From positions 186,001 to 250,000 of the forward strand of contig CAWGZJ010000009.1 in the NCBI GenBank assembly GCA_963826975.1: a stretch of DNA of 64,000 nucleotides. The letters run 5' to 3'. Origin of the DNA: Palsa-883 sp963826975. Its GTDB lineage: Bacteria > Pseudomonadota > Alphaproteobacteria > Acetobacterales > Acetobacteraceae. Made by a program: the position numbers and the translations under genes. The notes under the pieces were generated by a model. The model ran no database searches. It saw nothing but the letters and a program-made list of their open reading frames with translations, and was not told the origin of the DNA. Of this stretch, positions 9,187 to 18,676 are shown piece by piece (position 1 is the first letter of the stretch; every line of letters begins with the position of its first letter).

Positions 9187-9324
9187 ATGATATTCGACTC
9201 GAATTGCTATCGCCACAGCAGGGTTACGGGATCGGCCAGCGACTTCGCGACGCGCGCCTGGCACCCAAGCCACGCCGATGGGCAACGCAGGAGTCGTGGC
9301 AACGGGCAAGGCAAGCGGCCATGA
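9187..9324 (+). CDS. Possible 45-residue leader ORF coupled to the multicopper oxidase
   Basis: ATG 9187 is preceded by a near-perfect ribosome site (AGGAGG, 8 bases spacing). The frame runs for 45 codons, and its TGA overlaps the multicopper oxidase ATG as ATGA at 9321-9324. The peptide begins MIFDSNCYRHSRV and is basic at the end. It matches nothing I recognise. The good ribosome site and the stop/start overlap suggest translational coupling, and the early Cys and His could be relevant to copper. It could also be a chance frame, as the oxidase has no good ribosome site of its own. Confidence 0.4.
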   Translation: MIFDSNCYRHSRVTGSASDFATRAWHPSHADGQRRSRGNGQGKRP

Positions 9325-10970
9325 GCATCTCCCGCCGACGCTTGCTCGGCACCGCGCTCGCTGCCGGCGTCCTGCCGGCCGCGGTACGCGCCGCGTCCGT
9401 GGGGCCACAACGCCTGGTCGCCGGAACGCGCACGCTGGAGGTGAATGGGCGCGCGGCCCAGGTCTTCGGTCTGATCGGACCGGACGGGCGTCCGGGCATC
9501 CGCCTGGCCCCTGGCGAGCGGTTTCGCGTCGATCTTGCGAACCGGACCGGCGCGCGCACCCTCGTCCATTGGCATGGGCAACTGCCGCCGTGGACCCAGG
9601 ATGGCTTTCCCTGGCCGCAAACTCCGCCAATCGCGAGCGGGGCCGCACAAGCCTATGACTACGCGCCGATTGCGGGCACGTACTGGATGCATTCGCATCA
9701 CGACCTGCAGGAACAAAATCTCCTGACGGCGCCGCTGATCGTCCATGACGCCGCCACGCTGCAGGAGGACCGGCAGGAGATCGTTCTCCTGTTGCACGAT
9801 TTTACGTTCCGCACGCCTGACGAGGTGCTCGCCGGCCTCACCGGCACCAGCCCGGTCGCGGTCCATGCCATGGCGGAGCGGGATGCAGCCGGCCGTGCGC
9901 GCAACAGCGCCAGCGACGCGCCGCAACCTGGCATGGGCGGCATGACGACAATGGCGGACCATGACATGCCCCACACAGCCATGCCCCGCACGGCCATGGG
10001 GGGGACGGCCATCGGGGGAACGACTGTGCCCGGAACGACCGCATCCGAAATGACCGGGATCGGAATGAGCATGTCCGGGATGGCCAGCTCAGGAATGACC
10101 ATGTCGGGCCAGCCCAAGGCGGGCATGGCCGGATCGGGGCCAGCCAACATGGGGATGGACCTGAATGACGTTCACTATGATGCTTTCCTCGCCAACGATC
10201 GAACCCTGCTCGATCCGGAGATCGTGCGCGTCGAGCGTGGTGGCCGGATCCGGCTTCGCATCATCAACGCCGCGTCCGCGAGCCAGTTCTGGATCGATCT
10301 CGGTGCGTTGACCGGCCGCGTGGTGGCGACCGATGGTCATGCCGTAGAACCGCTCGCCGGCCGCCACTTCCCGCTTGCAATGGCCCAGCGCCTCGACATT
10401 CTGATCGATGTGCCAGGCGCCGGCGCGTTTCCGATCCTTGCGCGACTGGAAGGCTCGGTGCGGCAGACCGGGATTATCGTCGCTACGCCGGATGCGCGCA
10501 TCCGGCGGATCGCGGACGCAGCGCACGCCGCGCCCCCACTCGACAATTCGCTGGAAATGCGGCTTGCCGCGGCGGAACCGTTGCCGGCACGTCCAGCGGA
10601 TGTCGTCCACACGATCGCGCTGGCCGGCAGCATGAAACCCTACGCCTGGTCGATGAACGGCGAGTATTGGCCGCGGATCACGCCACTGATGCTCAGCCAG
10701 GGGCAGCGCGTCGAGATAGAGTTGGTCAACCGCTCGATGATGGCGCATCCGATCCACCTGCACGGCCACACGTTCCAGGTGGTTGCGATCGACGGCCACC
10801 CGATCCAGGGCGCCGTCCGCGACACTGTGCTGGTCTCGCCGATGATGGGCCGAGTGCGGATCGCATTCGATGCCAACAATCCCGGGCGGTGGGCGTTCCA
10901 CTGCCATAACCTCTATCACATGCAAACCGGCATGATGACCGAGTTCAGGTATCAGGGGATTGCTGCCTGA
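9321..10970 (+). CDS. Multicopper oxidase, Met-rich (copper resistance type)
   Basis: A 549-residue periplasmic oxidase. SRRRLLGTALAAG at the start is a twin-arginine signal. All copper ligand clusters are present: LVHWHGQLPP and YWMHSHHDLQEQN early, HPIHLHGHTFQV and FHCHNLYHMQTGMM at the C-terminus. Between about residues 205 and 280 (9933-10158) lies a low-complexity segment with over a dozen Met residues in GM, TAM and GMSMSG repeats. This resembles the Met-rich regions of CueO and CopA that collect Cu(I). The likely role is oxidation of Cu(I) and copper tolerance. The start at 9321 gives the Tat signal. The frame stays open upstream, but those residues are not family-like. Confidence 0.92.
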   Translation: MSISRRRLLGTALAAGVLPAAVRAASVGPQRLVAGTRTLEVNGRAAQVFGLIGPDGRPGIRLAPGERFRVDLANRTGARTLVHWHGQLPPWTQDGFPWPQTPPIASGAAQAYDYAPIAGTYWMHSHHDLQEQNLLTAPLIVHDAATLQEDRQEIVLLLHDFTFRTPDEVLAGLTGTSPVAVHAMAERDAAGRARNSASDAPQPGMGGMTTMADHDMPHTAMPRTAMGGTAIGGTTVPGTTASEMTGIGMSMSGMASSGMTMSGQPKAGMAGSGPANMGMDLNDVHYDAFLANDRTLLDPEIVRVERGGRIRLRIINAASASQFWIDLGALTGRVVATDGHAVEPLAGRHFPLAMAQRLDILIDVPGAGAFPILARLEGSVRQTGIIVATPDARIRRIADAAHAAPPLDNSLEMRLAAAEPLPARPADVVHTIALAGSMKPYAWSMNGEYWPRITPLMLSQGQRVEIELVNRSMMAHPIHLHGHTFQVVAIDGHPIQGAVRDTVLVSPMMGRVRIAFDANNPGRWAFHCHNLYHMQTGMMTEFRYQGIAA

Positions 10971-11030
10971 CTATCTGATTCCGCGCCGTTATGGCGCTTA
11001 CCGACGAGGCCCGCAGCGGAGGACAGTAGC

Positions 11031-11390
11031 ATGATGCTGGAATGGAACGAATATCGTCGCCAACTGGCAGCCGGGGTGAAGGAAATCGGCCAGCTCAGCT
11101 CGAACACGCTCAAAGGCTACGTCGAACTCAGTTCGGCTGGTCAGAGGAAGGATTTGCTCGGAGCGAAAACCCGTGAGCTGATCGCCCTGGCGGTCGCCGT
11201 GACGGTGCGCTGCGACGGCTGCATCGCGGTCCACACCGAGGCCGCACTTCGCCATGGCGCGACCAGGGAAGAGATCGCGGAGGCGCTGGGTGTCGCCGTT
11301 GCGGTCAATGCCGGTGCGGCGCTGGTCTACTCGACCCGCGTCATGGATGCGCTCAAGGAATATCCGCACCTCGCGTCGCCACAAAAGTGA
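11031..11390 (+). CDS. Carboxymuconolactone decarboxylase family protein (AhpD-like)
   Basis: A 119-residue all-helical protein of the CMD/AhpD family. The motif CDGCIAVHTEAALRHG carries the redox CxxC (C61, C64) and the downstream His typical of AhpD-like peroxidase partners, rather than true decarboxylases. GCGGAGGAC precedes the start by a proper distance. It follows the multicopper oxidase by 60 bases on the same strand, so a role in redox stress linked to metal handling is plausible but not shown. Confidence 0.88.
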   Translation: MMLEWNEYRRQLAAGVKEIGQLSSNTLKGYVELSSAGQRKDLLGAKTRELIALAVAVTVRCDGCIAVHTEAALRHGATREEIAEALGVAVAVNAGAALVYSTRVMDALKEYPHLASPQK

Positions 11391-11426
11391 AGCAAGGCGC
11401 GACGAAGCCGATACCGGAAAATCCGA

Positions 11427-11915
11427 ATGCTGGCCCGCATTGTCACGCGTTGGGGCACGCCGCACCGCCCCACAATGTCGGGCGTGCTGTGGATCGCCGT
11501 CTTGCTGTTTAGTCTGGCTTGGCTGCAACGCCGGCACGGCGGGATATTGCTGGTCCCGCCGTTCGCCGCGACGATGACGATCCTGCTGTACCTGCCTGAT
11601 GTCTCGATCGCGCAACCGTTCGCCATCGTCGTCGGTTCCACTGTCGGCACGGCGATCGGCACCCTGCTCAGCGTGTTGTTCGGCTTCGGTGCGGCCACGG
11701 CGGCGCTGGCAGCGCTCGCCGCGCTGATCGTGCTGCCGTTGCTGCGGGCCTATCATCCACCCGGCGTGGCCTTGGCACTGTATCCGGCTCTGCTGCATCC
11801 CGGCACGTGGTTTGCCGTTCAGGTCGTGCTGCCGTTTACGATCGTCGCGGTGGTCTCCGCGTCTGTGCTGAGCAGATTGCTGCGTGGGTGGCCCCGCTAC
11901 CCTCGTGCTCGGTAG
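11427..11915 (+). CDS. HPP family integral membrane protein
   Basis: This 162-residue protein has about four hydrophobic segments and carries the family motif YHPPGVALALYPAL near residue 110. Family members studied in cyanobacteria and plants transport nitrite, and others have an unknown role. The gene begins 36 bases after the AhpD-like gene, in the same direction. The N-terminal region before the first membrane segment is short, so this is a minimal HPP protein without C-terminal CBS domains. Confidence 0.85.
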   Translation: MLARIVTRWGTPHRPTMSGVLWIAVLLFSLAWLQRRHGGILLVPPFAATMTILLYLPDVSIAQPFAIVVGSTVGTAIGTLLSVLFGFGAATAALAALAALIVLPLLRAYHPPGVALALYPALLHPGTWFAVQVVLPFTIVAVVSASVLSRLLRGWPRYPRAR

Positions 11916-11918
11916 CGG

Positions 11919-12179
11919 GATGCACGCACCAGCTTCGCGACGCCGGAGCCGCTTCGGCAGGTGTTGACTGCCAAGCGATGGGACATCCTCAAGGCGATGT
12001 GCGGGCGGGGGCCGCTCTCGATCCGAGAGATCGCGCGGCTGGTCGGACGCGATGTCAAGACCGTTCACGGTGACGTTCAGGCACTGGCCCTCGCGGGCGT
12101 GCTCGACAAGACGGAGAGCGGCAGGGCGATTTTCCCGTAGCAAGCGGGCCATATTGATTTCATGTTGAAAGCCGCATGA
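11919..12179 (+). pseudogene. Remnant of HVO_A0114-type winged-helix regulator
   Basis: The frame through 11938-12137 reads FATPEPLRQVLTAKRWDILK, SIREIARLVGRDVKTVHGDV and LALAGVLDKTESGRAIFP. This is the winged-helix core of the HVO_A0114 family, which is often an antitoxin-like partner. Two defects are visible. No start codon or N-terminal region precedes it (an in-frame TAG lies at about 11914). A TAG at 12138 stands where relatives have Tyr. After that TAG the same frame continues with the family tail HIDFMLKAA and stops at 12177-12179. It is therefore a truncated gene with a nonsense mutation. Any toxin partner is gone. Confidence 0.7.
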
Positions 12180-12307
12180 CCGAAGCCAAAGCAACGAAAC
12201 GGCCGCGTCGCCAAACACGTCGCATTCCGCGGGTCGGCAGCGAGTGGATTGCCCCTCATGCCGTCCTTCGCTCCACCGGCGTTGACGCTGTAGACTGCTC
12301 GGGTTAG
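12176..12307 (+). CDS. Small ORF of 43 residues, unknown
   Basis: An ATG overlaps the stop of the preceding regulator remnant (ATGA). The frame gives MTEAKATKRPRRQTRRIPRV and ends at TAG 12305. It is very basic at the N-terminus and matches no family I recognise. It could be the remains of a gene that was once coupled to the regulator, or a chance frame. The ParD gene starts 25 bases later. Confidence 0.2.
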   Translation: MTEAKATKRPRRQTRRIPRVGSEWIAPHAVLRSTGVDAVDCSG

Positions 12308-12332
12308 TCCAAATTACTAGCAGGAGTGTGGC

Positions 12333-12614
12333 ATGGAAATCATCCTCACCCCCGACCAGGAAGCCTTCGTCCGGGAAGCCGTCAAGACTGGCCGGGCCGA
12401 ACGCCCCGAGGATGTCGTGACGGAAGCGCTCCTCCTGTGGGAGGAACGTGAACTGTTGCGCTCGGAATTTGCCGCAAGCCTCGACCAGGCAAAGGCCAGC
12501 ATTGCACGCGGCGAAGGCCGGGACATCACACGGGACTCCATGCAGGCGCTGGCCGAGGAAGCCAAACAGCGGCTGCGTTCCCGCCTGATCGCGGAGCAGC
12601 AAGCGGCCGGCTAG
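12333..12614 (+). CDS. parD: ParD-like type II antitoxin
   Basis: A 93-residue ribbon-helix-helix antitoxin. The N-terminal MEIILTPDQEAFVREAVKTG, and RPEDVVTEALLLWEERE, form the DNA-binding RHH unit. The acidic/basic helical tail (about 45-93) would wrap the toxin. ATG is preceded by CAGGAGTG. The stop is immediately followed by the toxin start, with no gap. The antitoxin appears intact although the toxin is frameshifted. Confidence 0.9.
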   Translation: MEIILTPDQEAFVREAVKTGRAERPEDVVTEALLLWEERELLRSEFAASLDQAKASIARGEGRDITRDSMQALAEEAKQRLRSRLIAEQQAAG

Positions 12615-12983
12615 ATGTCGCACCACATCGCGCCGGAAGCCGAGCGTGACCTTGATGACATCGCGTACTACATCGCCAGGGAAACCGGCAGCATCGACAT
12701 CGCCGAGCGCCTGATCAATTCCATCACCAGCCAATTCTACCTTCTGGCCAGCCATCCAAGGATAGGACGCGCCCGCGACGACCTGCTCGCCGGCGCGCGC
12801 AGCTTCCCTGTCGGCAACCATGTGATTGTCTACGACCTTGACGGCGCGACGTGCGGATCCTTCGTGTGGCGCACGGCCGACGGAACCTCGCCGCGTTATT
12901 TGGTCGCTGAAGCCATGGATGATTCGTTTCCCGAGGCGACGTTCGCCCCTCGCATGTCCGATACTCTCGCCGCGTTCGATTGA
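12615..12983 (+). pseudogene. parE: ParE-like toxin with a C-terminal frameshift
   Basis: The first 77 or so residues are a normal RelE/ParE-fold toxin (APEAERDLDDIAYYIARE, LASHPRIGRARDDL, SFPVGNHVIVYDLDG). After DGA the open frame continues as unrelated sequence and ends late, at 12983. In the third frame, from about base 12848, the expected toxin end is intact: DVRILRVAHGRRNLAALFGR, then TGA at 12908-12910. A loss of one base next to 12847 explains this. Either the toxin is inactivated, leaving an orphan ParD, or the sequence has an error here. Confidence 0.8.
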
Positions 12984-13069
12984 TATATGACGGCCCATCG
13001 AGGCCCTTGCTCTCTCCGCCCCGCGGGTGTTCTGCTTCCCCGGCCAGCGACCCCGAGCGGAGGACCAAA

Positions 13070-14362
13070 ATGACCGACCTCACCAAGAACGACGCGGAAC
13101 GCGCGCTGATCGACCTCGCGCGGCGGGTGCTGCCTGGGGGCAGCTTCGGCAACCTGCCGGTCGACATCGTCATCCGTGAGGGCCGCGGCGGCCGGGTATG
13201 GGACGTCAGCGGCAACGAATACGTCGACTTCCTGCTCGGTTCCGGCCCGATGTTCATCGGCCACTGCCACCCCGATGTGGTCGCCGCCGTCGCCGAACAA
13301 ATCCAGCGCGGCTTCACCTTCTTCGCCGGCAACGAATACGGCATCCGCCTCGCCGCCGAACTGGTGGAAGCCGTGCCCTGCGCCGAGCAGGTGCGCTTCA
13401 CCTCCTCCGGCACCGAGGCCGACGCCTACGCACTTCGCCTCGCCCGCGCCTACCGCAAGCGCGACAAGATCCTGAAGTTCGAGGGCGGCTTCCACGGCAT
13501 GAGCGACTACGCGCTGATGAGCTATGCCCCGAAGCGCCCCGGCAACTTCCCACAGGCATCCCCGGACTCCGCCGGCATTCCCCGCAGCGTCCAGGGCGAA
13601 GTCATCATCGCTCCGTTCAACGATGCGGCGATGGCCTGCGAACTGATCCGCGAACATCGCGACGAACTTGCCGGTGTCATTCTGGAACCGTTCCAGCGGG
13701 TGATCGGCCCGGTCGCCGGCTTCCTGCAGGCGGTGCGCGACGTTACCGCCGAATGCGGCATCCCGCTGATCTTCGATGAGGTCGTCACCGGGTTCCGATT
13801 CGCCTGGGGCGGCGCACAAGAATATTACGGCGTAAAACCGGATATCTGCACCCTGGGCAAGATCATCGGCGGCGGCTTCCCCTTGGCGGCGGTCACCGGG
13901 CGCGCCGACATCATGGCGCATTTCGACCGCGCCAAGGTCGGCGACGAGGGTTTCATGCCCCAGGTCGGCACGCTGTCCGGCAACCCTGTCGCCGCCGTGG
14001 CAGGCCTTGCCACGCTGGCGGTGCTGAAGCAGCCCGGCACGTATGAGAAGGTGTTCGCCACCGGCCGCGCGCTGATGGCCGGCATCGCGAAAATCATCGC
14101 CGATACCGGATTGCCGGCGCAGGTGGTGGGCGAGCCACCGCTGTTCGACGTCGCCTATATGCCCGGCGCACCACGCGACTATCGTGCCGGCCTGCGGGCC
14201 AATGCGGATCTGCAACGACGTATCACCCAGGGCCTGCGCGCCGGCGGCGTGCTGAAGGGCGATACCAAGTTCTATGTCTCGCTGGCGCACGACGCGGCGG
14301 ACATCGAGCAGACGCTGACCGCCTTTGCCGCTGCCGCCGCGCAGGAGAGACTGGCGGCCTGA
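13070..14362 (+). CDS. Class III aminotransferase (glutamate-1-semialdehyde aminomutase-like)
   Basis: A 430-residue PLP-dependent fold-type I enzyme of the aspartate aminotransferase class III group. IFDEVVTGFRFAWGG binds the pyridine nitrogen. The Schiff-base lysine is about K264 in TLGKIIGGGFPLAAV. The N-terminal RRVLPGGSFGNLPVDIVIREG resembles glutamate-1-semialdehyde aminomutase, but many such proteins in operons with catabolic genes are transaminases of other substrates. The open frame extends 30 codons upstream. ATG 13070 is chosen because GCGGAGGAC lies just before it. A VOC protein gene follows after 60 bases, probably co-transcribed. Confidence 0.88.
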   Translation: MTDLTKNDAERALIDLARRVLPGGSFGNLPVDIVIREGRGGRVWDVSGNEYVDFLLGSGPMFIGHCHPDVVAAVAEQIQRGFTFFAGNEYGIRLAAELVEAVPCAEQVRFTSSGTEADAYALRLARAYRKRDKILKFEGGFHGMSDYALMSYAPKRPGNFPQASPDSAGIPRSVQGEVIIAPFNDAAMACELIREHRDELAGVILEPFQRVIGPVAGFLQAVRDVTAECGIPLIFDEVVTGFRFAWGGAQEYYGVKPDICTLGKIIGGGFPLAAVTGRADIMAHFDRAKVGDEGFMPQVGTLSGNPVAAVAGLATLAVLKQPGTYEKVFATGRALMAGIAKIIADTGLPAQVVGEPPLFDVAYMPGAPRDYRAGLRANADLQRRITQGLRAGGVLKGDTKFYVSLAHDAADIEQTLTAFAAAAAQERLAA

Positions 14363-14422
14363 CATCCACATCGAACAGTCCACACCAGACAACCCACACC
14401 ACACAACGACGGGAGACAAGCA

Positions 14423-14947
14423 ATGACCAAGGGACGGATCCGGCATCTGGCGCTCAGCGTGCCCGACCCATGGGCCACCGCCGCGTTCTACAAGGCGGCG
14501 TTCGGCATGACCCAGGTGGGCGAGACCGACAGCCGCCTGGCCGAGGGCGTGTTCCTGACCGACGGCGTGATCAACCTGGCGCTGCTCAAGTTCAAGGACG
14601 AGGAAGCGGCGCAGGGCAAGGGCACCGACTATGTCGGCTTGCACCATGTCGGCTTCTGGGTGGACGATGTCCCCTCGGCCGGCAAGGAGGTCACCGCGGC
14701 GGGCGCCAAGTGGCTGATGGGCGATCCCACTGACACCAGCGGCTACGAGGTGAAATACACCGACCCGAACGGCATCATCTTCGACATCAGCCAGGGCGGC
14801 TGGGGCGGTGCGCAGAAGAACCCCGGCGAGGCCGATAACCCCGCGCCGCACGACAGCCGCAAGGACCTGCCGAAGTTCGACGAGCGGCGCGCGCAGGCAA
14901 GCGCTGCGGTAGAAAAACGGCGGGCGAAGGCGCTGGAGACGGCGTAG
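14423..14947 (+). CDS. VOC family protein (glyoxalase/dioxygenase fold)
   Basis: A 174-residue vicinal-oxygen-chelate protein. Paired beta-alpha-beta modules are seen as RIRHLALSVPDPWATAAFYK and VGLHHVGFWVDDVPSAGKEV, then YEVKYTDPNGIIFDI. The His/Glu-type metal positions of the fold are plausible (RHLAL, HHVGF, EVKYTDP). The C-terminal 45 residues are a charged extension. GGGAGAC precedes the start. Function is unknown. Coupling with the aminotransferase suggests a small-molecule pathway. Confidence 0.85.
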   Translation: MTKGRIRHLALSVPDPWATAAFYKAAFGMTQVGETDSRLAEGVFLTDGVINLALLKFKDEEAAQGKGTDYVGLHHVGFWVDDVPSAGKEVTAAGAKWLMGDPTDTSGYEVKYTDPNGIIFDISQGGWGGAQKNPGEADNPAPHDSRKDLPKFDERRAQASAAVEKRRAKALETA

Positions 14948-15128
14948 CGGCACGCCCGGTGGCGGCCAGGGTGAGCCAGTAGCGCACCCCGGCCGCCAAA
15001 GAACCATCGCGATAGAGAATAGCGATCCCCCGAAAACAGCAGTCCACCCCGCGCCGCGCCGGGATTGGCAGCGAATTTGAAACTTTCCGCTCTCTGTACA
15101 GGGTCCGTCCCTGAACGATCGAATCGAC

Positions 15129-17163
<2,035 letters not shown>

Positions 17164-17269
17164 TACCCACCGCCGGAAACGATTTTTCCCAGTTTGGAAC
17201 CAAATCGCTCGCTCCTGGTTTTGTCCAGGGCCGGCCTGACCCGTGCCCGGAACCCGAGCGGTGCCCGAT

Positions 17270-18562
17270 ATGTCCGTGACGACACAACCCGACGTGATCA
17301 AACAGCCGGGATGGCCAAAGCTGCGCGACGTCATGGGCCCGGGACTGATCACGGGTGCCTCGGACGACGACCCCAGCGGCATCGCCACCTATTCCCAGGC
17401 CGGCGCCCAGTTCGGCTACGCCATGGGATGGACGCTGCTGCTGACCTATCCGCTGATGTGCGCCATCCAGCTTATCAGCGCACACGTCGGCCGGGTCACC
17501 GGTCACGGCCTGGCCGGTAACATGCGGCGGCATTATCCCAACTGGCTTCTCTGCAGCCTGGTCGGACTTCTGGTGGTCGCCAACACGATCAACCTCGGCG
17601 CCGATCTCGGTGCCATGGCGGCCGCCCTGCATCTGCTGACCGCCGGCCCAACGCCGGTCTACGTCATCGCGTTCGCCGCCCTCAGCGCCCTGCTCGAGGT
17701 GTTCGTGCGCTACTCGCGCTACGCCAAAGTGCTGCGATGGCTGACACTGTCGCTGTTCGCCTATGTGGCCACCGTGTTCGTCGTCGGCGTCCCGTGGCTC
17801 ACCGTCGCGCGCGACCTCGTGCTGCCGGACATCAAACTCTCGGGCGACTATCTGACCGTCATCGTTGCCGTGTTCGGCACCACGATCAGCCCCTACCTGT
17901 TCTTCTGGCAGGCCGGCGAGGAGGTCGAAGACCTGCGCGAGGACCCCGCGGCCGAGCCCCTGATCGAGGCACCCCTCCAGGCGCCGCGGCAGATGGCGCG
18001 CATGCAGATCGACACCATCGTCGGCATGGGTCTGTCGAACATCATCGCGCTGTTCATCATGCTGACCACCGCCGCCACCCTGCACGCACACGGCGTAACC
18101 AACATCGAGACCTCGTCGCAGGCGGCCGAAGCGCTGCGCCCGATCGCCGGCCCGTTCGCCTTCACCGTCTTCGCGCTGGGGATCATCGGCACCGGCCTGC
18201 TGGCGGTCCCGGTGCTTGCGGGCAGCGCGGCCTACGCGGTGGGCGAGGCGCTGCGCTGGCCGGTCGGGCTGGCCCGCCGTCCCGCGCGCGCGCCGGCGTT
18301 CTACGCCACGATCGCGGCGGCGACATTGATCGGCGCGCTGCTCAACTTCAGCCCACTCGACCCGATCAAGGCACTGTTCTGGAGCGCCGTGATCAACGGC
18401 GTCGCGGCAGTGCCGCTCATGGTCATGATCATGCTGATGGCCTCGCGCACCCGGGTGATGGGCGAGTTCACGCTGAGACCATTGCTGGCAAGTCTGGGCT
18501 GGCTCTCCACCGCGGCGATGGCCCTGGCCGCGGTCGGCATGTTCGCCACCTGGGGCAACTGA
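17270..18562 (+). CDS. NRAMP-related divalent metal transporter with variant metal-site motifs
   Basis: A 430-residue membrane protein with about eleven hydrophobic segments. It clearly belongs to the NRAMP superfamily, but the first-helix metal site reads DDDPSGIATYSQAGAQFGY where classical MntH has DPGN. The sixth-helix MPH motif is replaced by FGTTISPYLFFWQA. That Met sets the preference for Mn or Fe over Mg and Ca in true NRAMPs, so the substrate here may differ. Start codons at 17243 and 17270 are both possible. The IS ends only about 80-107 bases upstream. Confidence 0.88.
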   Translation: MSVTTQPDVIKQPGWPKLRDVMGPGLITGASDDDPSGIATYSQAGAQFGYAMGWTLLLTYPLMCAIQLISAHVGRVTGHGLAGNMRRHYPNWLLCSLVGLLVVANTINLGADLGAMAAALHLLTAGPTPVYVIAFAALSALLEVFVRYSRYAKVLRWLTLSLFAYVATVFVVGVPWLTVARDLVLPDIKLSGDYLTVIVAVFGTTISPYLFFWQAGEEVEDLREDPAAEPLIEAPLQAPRQMARMQIDTIVGMGLSNIIALFIMLTTAATLHAHGVTNIETSSQAAEALRPIAGPFAFTVFALGIIGTGLLAVPVLAGSAAYAVGEALRWPVGLARRPARAPAFYATIAAATLIGALLNFSPLDPIKALFWSAVINGVAAVPLMVMIMLMASRTRVMGEFTLRPLLASLGWLSTAAMALAAVGMFATWGN

Positions 18563-18587
18563 CCCGACCGACGCCGACCGCGCCACG

Positions 18588-18668
18588 TACACCTCTCCCG
18601 CGTGCGGGAGAGGTCAAGGCGCGCAGCGACGAGGGTGAGGGGCGCGCCACACAACGACCCTCACCCAC
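18588..18668. repeat. REP-like palindrome, family A
   Basis: After the transporter gene stands an imperfect hairpin: ACCTCTCCCGCGTGCGGGAG, then GTCAAGGCGCGCAGCGACGA and GGGTGAGG. The same unit in two opposed copies is found at 52290-52390. It lies between convergent genes, as is typical of REP elements, and may also act as a transcription terminator. Confidence 0.6.
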
Positions 18669-18676
18669 CGAAACGG

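Noticed and set aside
14948..15128. Gene interrupted by the IS1634 element
   Set aside because: Joining both flanks of the IS gives no continuing reading frame that I recognise, so the insertion seems to be intergenic.
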